From Deltaproteobacteria bacterium HGW-Deltaproteobacteria-15 (GTDB taxonomy: Bacteria; Desulfobacterota; DSM-4660; Desulfatiglandales; HGW-15): a DNA stretch of 64,000 nt. The stretch is from positions 1 to 64,000 of the forward strand of contig PHBH01000017.1 in assembly GCA_002840535.1 (NCBI GenBank), read 5' to 3'. Below are positions 24,956-33,465 of the stretch, one piece after another. The notes under the pieces were generated by a model. The model was given only the letters and a program-made list of their open reading frames with translations, made no database searches and was not told the DNA's origin. Every line of letters begins with the position of its first letter. Position 1 is the stretch's first letter. A program made the translations under genes and the position numbers.

Positions 24956-24976
24956 AATGATTTCAAGGAGACGAGC

Positions 24977-26644
24977 ATGAGAAGCGACAATGTCAAAAAA
25001 GGGGTGGAGCGCGCTCCGCACCGGTCCCTCTTCAAAGCTATGGGGTATACGAGCGCCGAACTTGATCGGCCGATCATCGGTATTGCCAGTTCGGCCAATG
25101 AGATCATACCGGGCCACATCCATCTGGACAAGATCGTGGAGGCCGTGAAGGCGGGCATCTACATGGGAGGAGGTCTTCCCGTGGTCTTCGGCACCATCGG
25201 CGTGTGCGACGGGATTGCCATGAATCACGAAGGCATGAAGTACTCTTTGGCAAGCCGCGAGCTTATTGCCGATTCGGTCGAGGTGATGGCCATGGCGCAT
25301 GCCTTTGATGGTCTTGTTCTGGTTCCCAACTGCGACAAGATCGTTCCCGGGATGCTCATGGCCGCGGCCCGGGTGAATATCCCCGCCGCGCTCATCAGCG
25401 GGGGGCCGATGCTGGCGGGAAGACACCCGCTGGAACCGGGAAAGAAGATAGATCTCATCACGGTCTTTGAGGCGGTCGGGGCTGTGCGCTCCGGAAAAAT
25501 GGATGAGGACACCCTGGCGATGTTCGAAGAGGAGGCCTGCCCCACTTGCGGTTCCTGTGCAGGAATGTTCACAGCCAACTCCATGAATTGTCTCTCAGAG
25601 GCCATCGGAATGGCGCTGCCGGGCAACGGGACCATTCCTGCGGTCATGGCCGCAAGGATTCGTCTGGCCAAGGAAACAGGAATGCGGATCGTGGATCTTG
25701 TGGAGAAGCAGATCACACCGAGGCAGATCATGACTCAGGATGCTCTCACCAACGCCCTTGCGGCCGACATGGCCCTTGGCTGCTCCACCAACACGGTGCT
25801 TCATCTTACGGCTATAGCCAAAGAGGCTGGACTTTCGCTGGACCTGAAAAGGATCAATGAGGTAAGCCGTCGCACACCAAACCTCTGCACTCTGAGCCCG
25901 GCCGGGAAGGACCATCTGGAAGACCTGGACCGAGCCGGAGGCATCAGCGCGGTCCTCAAGGAACTCTCGGGCGGGGGCCTCATCAACGAAGGATGCATGA
26001 CTGTGACTGGCAGGAGTGTGGCGGAAAACATCGCCCGTTCTGGAGTCCGGGACCGCGGGGTGATCAGGCCTCTGAAGAGCCCGTGCAGATCCGAGGGCGG
26101 GATAGCGGTCCTCTTTGGGAATCTGGCGCCGGGAGGCTGCGTAGTAAAGCAGTCGGCCGTATGCGAAGAGATGCTCTTCCATGAAGGACCGGCACGTGTT
26201 TTCGATTCGGAAGACGATGCCACGAAGATGATTCTTGCCGGGGAAATCAAGAAGGGAGAGGTCCTGGTGATCCGTTATGAAGGACCCAAGGGAGGTCCCG
26301 GCATGCGTGAGATGCTCACGCCCACCTCGGCCATTGCCGGAATGGGTATGGATGCGCACGTTGCCCTGATCACCGACGGCCGCTTTTCAGGAGGAACCCG
26401 CGGCGCATCCATAGGTCACGTGTCACCCGAGGCCATGGAAGGAGGTCCGATCGCAGCCGTCCGGAACGGGGACACTATAAGGATCGACATCCGCAACAGG
26501 AAGATCGATCTCCTGCTGAAGGAAGAAGAGATCAAACAGCGGCTCTCTACATGGAAAGCGCCGCAGCCCAAGATCAGCACCGGCTATATGGCCCGGTATG
26601 CCAGATCCGTAAGCTCCGGAAGCGAAGGGGCGGTGGTAAAATAA
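24977..26644 (+). CDS. ilvD: Dihydroxy-acid dehydratase
   Basis: The 555-residue Fe-S enzyme makes the 2-keto acids that precede valine and isoleucine. Cluster cysteines are seen in [12 protein letters not shown] and [17 protein letters not shown], and the Mg-binding and substrate segments [14 protein letters not shown] and [19 protein letters not shown] are intact. It follows leuD by 21 bases and is preceded by AAGGAGA. Its oxygen-sensitive cluster is in keeping with an anaerobe that keeps an oxidative-stress island nearby. Confidence 0.97.
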   Translation: MRSDNVKKGVERAPHRSLFKAMGYTSAELDRPIIGIASSANEIIPGHIHLDKIVEAVKAGIYMGGGLPVVFGTIGVCDGIAMNHEGMKYSLASRELIADSVEVMAMAHAFDGLVLVPNCDKIVPGMLMAAARVNIPAALISGGPMLAGRHPLEPGKKIDLITVFEAVGAVRSGKMDEDTLAMFEEEACPTCGSCAGMFTANSMNCLSEAIGMALPGNGTIPAVMAARIRLAKETGMRIVDLVEKQITPRQIMTQDALTNALAADMALGCSTNTVLHLTAIAKEAGLSLDLKRINEVSRRTPNLCTLSPAGKDHLEDLDRAGGISAVLKELSGGGLINEGCMTVTGRSVAENIARSGVRDRGVIRPLKSPCRSEGGIAVLFGNLAPGGCVVKQSAVCEEMLFHEGPARVFDSEDDATKMILAGEIKKGEVLVIRYEGPKGGPGMREMLTPTSAIAGMGMDAHVALITDGRFSGGTRGASIGHVSPEAMEGGPIAAVRNGDTIRIDIRNRKIDLLLKEEEIKQRLSTWKAPQPKISTGYMARYARSVSSGSEGAVVK

Positions 26645-26645
26645 A

Positions 26646-26796
26646 GTTCAACGTTCAAAGTTAAAAGTTCAAAGTTCAAAGTTCGGAGTTCAGAGTTCAA
26701 AGTTCAGTTCGATTTCAGAGGCGGGAGTTGAACCCGCAAAAGAATTTATGGCCCGGGTACTTAACTCGGAACCTTGAACTCGGAACCCGGAACTCA
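26646..26796. repeat. Inverted heptamer arrays in the ilvD-ilvB gap
   Basis: Nine units of GTTCNNN (mostly GTTCAAA) run in exact 7-base phase at 26646-26708. After a spacer, five units of the complementary kind (TAACTCG, GAACCTT, GAACTCG, GAACCCG, GAACTCA) run at 26762-26796. The two arms could fold on each other in RNA, since GTTC and GAAC are complementary at every seventh base. The array starts directly after the ilvD stop codon. Confidence 0.85.
26721..26737 (-). other. tRNA T-arm-like relic
   Basis: On the minus strand GCGGG, TTCAACT, CCCGC makes a perfect five-pair stem with a seven-base loop that meets the TTCRA rule of tRNA and tmRNA T arms, followed by CTCTGAAATC. No matching acceptor, D arm or anticodon arm is found upstream, so it is at most a 3' fragment. 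It lies between the two heptamer arrays, whose GTTCAAC unit could also produce it by chance. Confidence 0.3.
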
Positions 26797-26803
26797 AAGA
26801 GAG

Positions 26804-28504
26804 GTGATTACCATTAAACTCAAAGGCTCACAAATCATATTGCAGGTGTTGCAGGAAGAGGGGGTCGAAATCATCTTCGGCTATCCCGGTGGTATGACAA
26901 TCGATATCTACGACGATCTGGCAAAGAGCTCCATCAAACATATTCTGGTACGGCATGAGCAGGGCGCGGTGCACGCAGCCGACGGCTACGCCAGGGCATC
27001 CGGAGGGGTGGGGGTCTGCCTGGTCACATCAGGGCCCGGCGCGACCAATACGGTCACCGGTCTTGCCTCGGCATTCATGGACTCCATCCCCATCGTCGTC
27101 CTGACGGGACAGGTGCCGACCCGTCTGATCGGCAATGACGCCTTTCAGGAAGTCGATATCGTGGGCATCACAAGACCCTGCACGAAACACAACTACCTGG
27201 TGAAAGACGTGGAGAACCTGGCCCGCGTTCTCAAAGAGGCGTTCTATATCGCCCGTTCGGGGAGACCCGGACCCGTGCTCGTGGATTTGCCCAAGGACGT
27301 TCTCCAGGCGAGCACAACGTATAAGAGCATCAATGAGACGAGGATGCCGTCTTATAACCCCACCTATGAGCCCAATGCCAGACAGCTTCCAAAGGCCGTC
27401 AAGCTGATCAAGGAAAGCAGGCGACCCATGGTGCTGACCGGTGGGGGGGTGATTCTCTCCGGCGCGGCCGAAGAGCTCAGGACATTTGCGAGAAAGATCG
27501 AATCTCCGGTTGCCAGTACGCTGATGGGCCTTGGGGCTTTTCCCGCTTCCGACCCGCTTTGGCTCGGTATGATCGGGATGCATGGCACCTTCCGGGCGAA
27601 CATGTCTTCGGCGGAATGCGACCTCATGATCGCTGTCGGGGTGCGCTTCGATGACAGGGTCACGGGCAAGATCGAGGAATTTGCGCCCAAGGCCAGGATT
27701 GTTCATATCGACATTGACCCGACCTCCATACGCAAGAACATCCCTGTTTCCGTGCCCATTGTGGGGGACTGTAAGATCACGTTGAGAAAATTGAACCAGC
27801 TCCTGGAGAAAGAAGACGCGAAAGATCTGATCCAGTCCAGAGATCCCTGGCTCAAGCTGATCGAGGAATGGAAGGCAACCAAGCAGCTCAGCTACGATCA
27901 GAAGAAATGCGCAAATATCAAACCTCAGTATGTCATAGAAATGCTCAGCCGGATGAGCAACGGAAAGGCGATCATCACGACCGAAGTGGGGCAAAACCAG
28001 ATGTGGGCGGCACAGTACTATCAGTTCGATCACCCCAACCGCTTCATCACCTCAGGGGGGCTGGGTTGCATGGGGTTTGGTCTACCTGCGGCCATAGGGG
28101 CGCAGATTGCGCAACCGGACAAGCTGGTCGTGGATATTGCCGGCGACGGGAGCATCCAGATGAACATCCAGGAAATGGCTACCGCAGTGCAGTACGGGCT
28201 CCCGGTCAAGGTGGTGATCCTGAACAATCGCTACCTGGGGATGGTTCGCCAGTGGCAGGAACTTTTCTACGATCGCTGCTATTCCTGCACCGACATGGAG
28301 CACGGTCCCGATTTCGTCAAGCTGGCAGAGGCATACGGCGCTGTCGGTCTGAGAGCCACGAGGCCGGACGAAGTGGAATCGGTGTTGAAGGAAGGGCTTT
28401 CCTTACCGAGGACTGTGATCATGGAATTCATCGTGGAAAGGGAAGAGTGCGTCTACCCCATGGTCCCGGCGGGAAAAGCGATTACCGACATGCTGTTGAC
28501 TTGA
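26804..28504 (+). CDS. ilvB: Acetolactate synthase large subunit
   Basis: The roughly 565-residue ThDP enzyme makes acetolactate and acetohydroxybutyrate. It has the catalytic glutamate region VRHEQGAVHAADGYARASG, the FAD-binding middle domain, and the ThDP motif GDGSIQMNIQEMATAVQYGLPVKVVILNN. The start is unclear: homologues begin MKLKG-like, which would correspond to the ATT codon at 26813, and GAGGTGA sits six bases before it; the in-frame GTG at 26804 has no good ribosome site and an ATG at 26774 lies in the repeat array. I list the GTG but consider an AUU start plausible. IlvN follows after 55 bases. Confidence 0.93.
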   Translation: MITIKLKGSQIILQVLQEEGVEIIFGYPGGMTIDIYDDLAKSSIKHILVRHEQGAVHAADGYARASGGVGVCLVTSGPGATNTVTGLASAFMDSIPIVVLTGQVPTRLIGNDAFQEVDIVGITRPCTKHNYLVKDVENLARVLKEAFYIARSGRPGPVLVDLPKDVLQASTTYKSINETRMPSYNPTYEPNARQLPKAVKLIKESRRPMVLTGGGVILSGAAEELRTFARKIESPVASTLMGLGAFPASDPLWLGMIGMHGTFRANMSSAECDLMIAVGVRFDDRVTGKIEEFAPKARIVHIDIDPTSIRKNIPVSVPIVGDCKITLRKLNQLLEKEDAKDLIQSRDPWLKLIEEWKATKQLSYDQKKCANIKPQYVIEMLSRMSNGKAIITTEVGQNQMWAAQYYQFDHPNRFITSGGLGCMGFGLPAAIGAQIAQPDKLVVDIAGDGSIQMNIQEMATAVQYGLPVKVVILNNRYLGMVRQWQELFYDRCYSCTDMEHGPDFVKLAEAYGAVGLRATRPDEVESVLKEGLSLPRTVIMEFIVEREECVYPMVPAGKAITDMLLT

Positions 28505-28508
28505 AAAG

Positions 28509-28543
28509 AATATAGGTCCTATAGGGCCTATACGACCTATATT
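28509..28543. repeat. Nine-base-period palindrome in the ilvB-ilvN gap
   Basis: AATATAGGTC (28509-28518) and GACCTATATT (28534-28543) are perfect inverted arms. Read on the minus strand the region is TATAGGTCG, TATAGGCCC, TATAGGACC, TATATT: four units of period 9. It fills most of the 55-base gap. Confidence 0.75.
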
Positions 28544-28559
28544 TGTTGAGGGAAAAAAT

Positions 28560-29057
28560 ATGACGAACAACGGTACGAAAAGGAATATCCTCTCCATGCT
28601 GGTGGACAACCAGCCCGGCGTGCTTTCCAGAGTGGCCGGTCTTTTCAGTAGCAGGGGGTTCAACATAGACAGCCTCTGCGTCTCCGAGACCACAGATCCC
28701 CTCATCTCGCGGATCACACTGGTAGCAGTGGGGGATATGCTCATCCTGGAGCAGATCAAGAAGCAACTGAACAAACTGATCAATGTCATCAAGGTCATGG
28801 ATTTCACTGAAACGGAATTCGTTCAGAGGGAGACCGCCCTGGTCAGGGTGCGGGCCAAACCCGAGCACAGGGCGGAAATCCTGAGGATGGCCGATATTTT
28901 TCATGCGACCGTTGTGGATGTCGGGACTGAGCACTATACCATGGAAGTAACAGGGGATGAGGGAAAGATCACGGCCCTCCTGAGACTCCTTAAACCCATG
29001 GGAATCAAAGAAATCGCCAGGACAGGACCCGTGGCCCTGGCTCGCGAAAAAAAATAG
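28560..29057 (+). CDS. ilvN: Acetolactate synthase regulatory subunit
   Basis: The 165-residue protein has the N-terminal ACT domain (ILSMLVDNQPGVLSRVAGLFSSRGFNIDSL) that binds valine and gives feedback control of IlvB, followed by the C-terminal domain (VDVGTEHYTMEVTGDEGKITALLRLLKPMGI, ending ARTGPVALAR). Length and order are normal for the family. It lies between ilvB and ilvC, as in many bacteria. Confidence 0.96.
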   Translation: MTNNGTKRNILSMLVDNQPGVLSRVAGLFSSRGFNIDSLCVSETTDPLISRITLVAVGDMLILEQIKKQLNKLINVIKVMDFTETEFVQRETALVRVRAKPEHRAEILRMADIFHATVVDVGTEHYTMEVTGDEGKITALLRLLKPMGIKEIARTGPVALAREKK

Positions 29058-29072
29058 GAACAAGAGACACAA

Positions 29073-29143
29073 GTCCCGCCACTAAGGCACGAAGGCACAA
29101 AGAAGAACTACATCTTTCGTGTCCTGGTGTCTTCGTGGCGGAC
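29073..29143. repeat. Inverted octamer arrays in the ilvN-ilvC gap
   Basis: CCACTAAG, GCACGAAG, GCACAAAG run in 8-base phase at 29079-29102; CTTTCGTG, TCCTGGTG, TCTTCGTG at 29114-29137 form the opposite arm, with GTC-CGCC / GGCGGAC ends. The 24-base left arm differs at one position from the reverse complement of the right arm of the element at 41003-41063, so this is a dispersed family. Confidence 0.8.
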
Positions 29144-29173
29144 CTCTTCTAACAAGAGAAAGGAGCTACTGGT

Positions 29174-30229
29174 ATGGCTAAGATTGATTTCGGTGGTGTT
29201 GTCGAGGAAGTGATCACTTCTGAGGAGTTTTCCCTGAAAAAGGCAAAGGACATCCTCAAGACCGAGAGGATAACGGTCCTGGGGTATGGCGTGCAAGGGC
29301 CGGGGCAGGCGTTGAATCTCAGGGATAACGGGTTCGAGGTCATCATCGGGCAGCGGGAGGAAGAACGCACGTATTGGGATAAGGCGATTCGGGACGGCTT
29401 TGTTCCGGGGAAGACCCTTTTCCCTATTGAGGAGGCGGCGAAACGGGGAACAATCATTCTGTATCTTCTTTCCGATGCCGGGCAGATGGCAGCGTGGCCC
29501 ATGGTCAAGGCATGTCTCAACGAAGGCGATGCGCTCTATTTTTCTCACGGTTTTTCGATTGTCTATAAAGAGCAGACAGGAGTCGTTCCCCCCAAGAATG
29601 TGGACGTCATCATGGTTGCGCCAAAGGGGTCGGGCCGCACCGTACGCATGAATTTTCTGGATGGAAGCGGCATCAATTCGAGCTTTGCCGTATTTCAGGA
29701 CCACACAGGAAGGGCCAAAGACAGGACTCTTGCCCTTGGAATCGGGATCGGATCAGGATACCTGTTCGCCACCACCTTCGAGAAGGAGGTCCATAGCGAC
29801 CTCACAGGGGAGAGAGGTGTCCTCATGGGCTGCCTCGCAGGAGTCATGGAGGCCCAGTACGAGCTTCTTCGCAGGCACGGGCACAGTCCAAGCGAGGCGT
29901 TCAATGAGACCGTGGAGGAGCTTACACAAAGCCTCATCCGGTTGGTGGGGGAAAACGGCATGGACTGGATGTACGCCAACTGCAGCACCACCGCGCAGAG
30001 AGGCGCCTTGGACTGGCGCAAGCCTTTTAAGGATGCCGTGGCGCCCGTATTCGAGAAATTGTACCAGAGCGTCGTTTCCGGTGTGGAGACCAGGATTACC
30101 CTCGAGGCCAATAGCGCCCCTGACTATCGCGAGAAGCTGGAAAAGGAATTGAAGGAGATGCGGGAGTCCGAAATGTGGAGAGCCGGAACGGCGGTGAGAG
30201 CCCTCAGACCCGAGAACCGGAAGAAATAA
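29174..30229 (+). CDS. ilvC: Ketol-acid reductoisomerase
   Basis: The 351-residue enzyme rearranges and reduces acetolactate to dihydroxyisovalerate. The Rossmann motif is GYGVQGPGQALNLRDNG, followed by the catalytic region VDVIMVAPKGSGRTVR and the knotted C-terminal domain (GERGVLMGCLAGVMEAQYELL, CSTTAQRGALDW). The GYGVQGPGQALN wording and length place it with the slightly longer class I form found in several Bacteroidota and some Desulfobacterota rather than the enterobacterial form. It is the last gene of the branched-chain series. Confidence 0.95.
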   Translation: MAKIDFGGVVEEVITSEEFSLKKAKDILKTERITVLGYGVQGPGQALNLRDNGFEVIIGQREEERTYWDKAIRDGFVPGKTLFPIEEAAKRGTIILYLLSDAGQMAAWPMVKACLNEGDALYFSHGFSIVYKEQTGVVPPKNVDVIMVAPKGSGRTVRMNFLDGSGINSSFAVFQDHTGRAKDRTLALGIGIGSGYLFATTFEKEVHSDLTGERGVLMGCLAGVMEAQYELLRRHGHSPSEAFNETVEELTQSLIRLVGENGMDWMYANCSTTAQRGALDWRKPFKDAVAPVFEKLYQSVVSGVETRITLEANSAPDYREKLEKELKEMRESEMWRAGTAVRALRPENRKK

Positions 30230-30312
30230 AGAAAAGCGGCCTCTCGCAGAGCCCACAGAGCCACAGAGTTTTTTTAGAAAATCCCTCAACCAAAAGCGGG
30301 AGGCGAGAGGAT

Positions 30313-30354
30313 AATTCCCTTTCGTGCTAAGCTGTCGAAGCACGAACGGGAATT
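30313..30354. repeat. Fifteen-pair hairpin before the nitrilase gene
   Basis: AATTCCC-T-TTCGTGCT (30313-30328) pairs with AGCACGAA-C-GGGAATT (30339-30354), one mismatch in 16 positions, ten-base loop. No poly-T follows. Upstream, CCTCTCGC and GCGAGAGG at about 30241 and 30303 give another inverted pair, so the 149-base gap after ilvC is mostly structured. Confidence 0.6.
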
Positions 30355-30378
30355 CACTCTGGACTCTTTGAGAGGACG

Positions 30379-31285
30379 ATGGTCCCTATGAGAGATGTAC
30401 GAGTAGCAGCCGTCTGCATGGCCTCGATTCCAGGGGATGTGGAGGGGAATCTCAATAGAACCGAGCGATTTGTTTCAGAGGCCGCCGGACGGGGAGCGGA
30501 GATCGTTTGTTTCCCCGAGCTTTCGATCCACGGGTACACCCTCCGGAGTCAGGAGCATCGTTTAGGAGATCAACAGGAGATCGTCCGAAGAATTGAAGAT
30601 CTGGCAAGGTCCCAGAGAATCCTCATCCTCGCCGGGCTACTCATTGCCGATGAATACCGGAGGCCGTGCATCTGCCAGGTCGCGGCGGGACCGGAGCCGG
30701 CTGCCGGAGCTCATCGCCACCGGCTCCGTGCTGGGCCCGCTGCTGCCGGAGGCCGAGAAGGAGGTTTTTCTGCCTGGGGAAGAACTCAAGACCTATTCTC
30801 ACAAGGGGATCGCCTTCGGCATTGAATTATGTTATGAGGCCCACTTCCCGGAGATCAGCGCCATCCTGGCGCTCCAGGGCGCGGAGATCCTCTTCCTCCC
30901 CCATGCATCGCCTCGGGGAACACCGGAGGAGAAGCTCAGCAGCTGGTTAAGACATCTCCCGAGCAGGGCCTTTGATAATAGCGTCTTTGTAGTCGCCTGC
31001 AATCAGACGGGCGACGCGGAGGACGGGCCGTCATTTCCCGGCGTGGCCCTTGTGCTTGACCCTTCGGGAAGGCTGATCGCCAGCCGGGCTGAGGGAGGCG
31101 AAGGAATGCTCATTGCAGATTTGAGGGAACAAACGCTGGCGCAGACAAGAAGTCATAGGATGAAGTATTTTCTTCCCTCAAGAAGACCTGAGCTGTACGG
31201 CGGGCTCGTGGAGAAAAAAAGGGGCACAAAGAGGGGATCATCCCTCCTTGTGCCCGATGTCAGTAAGGAGAATTCTGCAGCTTAA
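30379..31285 (+). pseudogene. Carbon-nitrogen hydrolase (nitrilase family), frameshifted
   Basis: The first frame carries the catalytic glutamate region (VCFPELSIHGYTL) and ILAGLLIADEYRRP; the frame one base over, open to 31285, carries the nucleophile region GIELCYEAHFPE and FVVACNQTGD. Together they give a normal nitrilase of about 300 residues. The switch must occur between about 30660 and 30770, a locally GC-rich stretch where the expected catalytic lysine motif (YRKxH) cannot be read in any frame. This may be a real inactivating mutation or a sequencing error there. The substrate is unknown. Its 3' end overlaps the dsrC terminator. Confidence 0.8.
31213..31256 (-). terminator. Terminator of dsrC
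   Basis: On the minus strand GGGCACAA, inner AGGG / CCCT pairs and TTGTGCCC form a stem of about 12 bp followed by seven T residues. It starts 26 bases after the dsrC stop codon and lies inside the 3' coding end of the oppositely directed nitrilase gene. Confidence 0.85.
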
Positions 31286-31599
31286 ACGCAACCGGTTGGT
31301 TTGGGCAAGCCGGCCATCTTGCAGGCTCCCTTACCGGGGCCCGAGGGAAACAATTCGTAGATGTACTTCAGTTTGTACCCGGTCACCTTGGAGAGAATTC
31401 TGACCATTGGAGCAATCCCGTTCTTCTTGTAGTAATCCTGAAGGACATTGATCACCTTCCAGTGCTCGTCTGTAAGCTCCTCGATTCCTTCTGACTGCTT
31501 CACCCATTTGACCCAGGCCTGATTCCAATTGTTGAAATCATCAATGAAGCCGTCTTCATCCACATTGAAGGTGTTCCCTTCAAACTCCACGTTTGGCAT
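31282..31599 (-). CDS. dsrC: Dissimilatory sulfite reductase-associated protein DsrC
   Basis: The 105-residue protein is the sulfur-carrying partner of DsrAB: it takes sulfur from sulfite as a trisulfide between its two C-terminal cysteines, which is then reduced by the DsrMKJOP membrane complex. Both are present, C93 (GKGACKMAG) and the penultimate C104 (TGCV), so it is a true DsrC rather than TusE, which lacks one. The start has AGGAGGT nearby. It is monocistronic with its own terminator, usual for this highly expressed gene, and here it is close to dsrN and dsrABD. DsrMKJOP genes are not in the window. Confidence 0.97.
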   Translation of the reverse strand: MPNVEFEGNTFNVDEDGFIDDFNNWNQAWVKWVKQSEGIEELTDEHWKVINVLQDYYKKNGIAPMVRILSKVTGYKLKYIYELFPSGPGKGACKMAGLPKPTGCV

Positions 31600-31855
31600 A
31601 GACGTTGACCTCCTCTTGGCATTAATATAATAAGCGATTTATAATGACTTGGATTTGCGGCAGAAAATTTGTATATCGCATCTTTCTCCTGATGTCAATC
31701 CTTCTTTTCACTGTCTGATATGCCGCCCTTTCTTCGTAACAGTTCAGCTGTAGGAAATGGAGCCGGGGCCGGTCGTCGGGAGCTCTTTTCAAAAACGAAG
31801 CAGGTGGACAGTGCTTGGCGGGAGTACGCCCTTACCAACCGCTGGTTTCACTGAG

Positions 31856-33253
31856 TTAGGCTGTTACCCTTCTTCCTCGGGAAGCAAGAGCGGCTCTGAG
31901 CAGCCCTTCCCCCCACAGGGAAGTGCCTCCTGCATGAAGATGGGTATAGGTGGCGAGCAGATTCCTGTGCAGGATCCCGTCCCTCCGACCATCCAGCCCC
32001 CTGCCTCGACGAACCTTGAAGATCGTCTTCAGTTCAGAACCGCGCTCCGGCAGGACCCTTGAGTAGTGGAACTCATGTCCTTTCAGGACCTCTCCAACCG
32101 GATAATATGGGTTTTCTCCGTCCACCTCCATGACAGTGTATCCGTGACCCTGGGGTTTTTCCTCCAAGATGAAGGAAAGGGGCAACGCGCCGACCATGGG
32201 GTAGCTCTTTTCTCCAACAAGCAACCGTTCACCCAGGTACATGAGCCCCCCGCATTCCGCATACACAGGAAGGTTCTGTTCAATAGCCTCCTTCAGAGCA
32301 TTCCGGAACCCCTTGTTCTCTGCCAGGGCCTCAGCCTGGGTTTCAGGAAAACCGCCCCCGATGTAGAGGGCATCGATCTGTGGAAGGATCTTCCCCTGCA
32401 TGGAGTCGATCTCCACGAGGGTGACCCCCAGTGACTTCAAGTGCTCAAGGTTCTCCGGGTAATAGAACCAGAAGGATCTGTCGCGAATTACTCCGACTCG
32501 CAAGGGTTGATCCAAATGGAAGCCGGGTCTCGGGCAGCCCGCGCCGTTGCTTAAAAGTTCCACATCGCCCGCAATCTTCCATAGGGAGTCCAGGTCCAGA
32601 TTTTTCTCCACGATGTTTCTCGCCCAATCCACCGCCTTTTCTGCAAGGGTGCGTTCGAGGTGCGGTATCAGCCCCATATGTCTTTCCGGAAACACGGTCC
32701 CCTTTAATTTGGGAATCGCTCCGACCACGGGGAGGCCGCAATGCTGCTCAATTGCCCCTCTGACAACGGATTCCTGTCGACTGCCCGCCACCCTGTTCAG
32801 TATGACTCCGGCAATCTTCAAGTCCGGATCAAACTTCTGACAACCCAGAACAAGGGCGGCAACCGTCCTCGTGGTCATGGTCACGTCAGCGATGAGGATA
32901 ACAGGACTCCGGAGCATCTTTCCCAGTTCCGCTGTGCTGCAGCAGCCGTCCAGGTCAAGTCCGTCATACAGCCCGCGATTTCCTTCAATGATGGAGATAT
33001 CAGCGGTTGCGGAATGGACGGCAAAGGAATGGAGCATCTGCTCGCGGGTCATGAGAAAGGGATCCAGATTGTAGCAGGGGCTTCCTGCTGCAAAAGAGAG
33101 CCAGCCGGAATCGATAAAATCGGGACCCTTTTTGAAAACGGCGATCTTATGTCCCCTTGCCTTCCAGGCCGAGACAAGGCCCAGGGAAAGGATGGTCTTG
33201 CCGGAACCGCCCCTGAGGGCAGCAATGGTCAAACGCGGGTGAAAAAGAGACAT
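31856..33253 (-). CDS. dsrN: DsrN-like siroheme amidase (CobB/CbiA family)
   Basis: The 465-residue ATP- and glutamine-dependent amidotransferase belongs to the cobyrinate a,c-diamide synthase family. The N-terminal half has the nucleotide-binding LRGGSGKTILSLGLVSAW; the C-terminal half is a class I glutaminase-like domain with nucleophile cysteine in YAECGGLMYLG and histidine in TYTHLHAGG. CobB proper acts on cobyrinate, but next to dsrABD the likeliest role is DsrN, which amidates siroheme to the siroamide used by sulfite reductase. No other cobalamin gene is in the window, which supports this. Sequence alone does not separate the two. It is divergent from dsrA. Confidence 0.85.
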   Translation of the reverse strand: MSLFHPRLTIAALRGGSGKTILSLGLVSAWKARGHKIAVFKKGPDFIDSGWLSFAAGSPCYNLDPFLMTREQMLHSFAVHSATADISIIEGNRGLYDGLDLDGCCSTAELGKMLRSPVILIADVTMTTRTVAALVLGCQKFDPDLKIAGVILNRVAGSRQESVVRGAIEQHCGLPVVGAIPKLKGTVFPERHMGLIPHLERTLAEKAVDWARNIVEKNLDLDSLWKIAGDVELLSNGAGCPRPGFHLDQPLRVGVIRDRSFWFYYPENLEHLKSLGVTLVEIDSMQGKILPQIDALYIGGGFPETQAEALAENKGFRNALKEAIEQNLPVYAECGGLMYLGERLLVGEKSYPMVGALPLSFILEEKPQGHGYTVMEVDGENPYYPVGEVLKGHEFHYSRVLPERGSELKTIFKVRRGRGLDGRRDGILHRNLLATYTHLHAGGTSLWGEGLLRAALASRGRRVTA

Positions 33254-33326
33254 GATGGTTAATTCCTCAGTGGTAATTCCTCGCGGGTACGGCAGGCTTC
33301 GAGTTTCTCGTGGTCCGTAGTATTTT

Positions 33327-33355
33327 ATTATACTCTTTCAAAACCCGGTATTGAA
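33327..33355 (-). promoter_or_regulatory. Promoter of dsrN
   Basis: On the minus strand a perfect TATAAT (33332-33327) lies 17 bases from TTCAAT (33355-33350). The -35 is poor. The start point would be near 33320, 67 bases before the gene. Confidence 0.5.
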
Positions 33356-33435
33356 ACGCCTTTTTCGCGCCGGAGGATTAAATCAAAAATTTAATGGAAA
33401 CCGGTACATCCTTTCAAGAACCCGCCATTTTTCTA

Positions 33436-33465
33436 TTGACAAGCAACCCGAAATCTTCTTATAAA
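33436..33465 (+). promoter_or_regulatory. Promoter of dsrABD
   Basis: TTGACA (33436-33441), 18 bases, TATAAA (33460-33465). Transcription from about 33472 would leave an unusually long leader, about 325 bases, before the dsrA start. Confidence 0.65.

Noticed and set aside
22993-29143. CRISPR array as an explanation of the spaced repeats in the leu-ilv gaps
   Set aside because: Units are 7-9 bases with no spacers, differ between gaps, and no cas genes are in the window.
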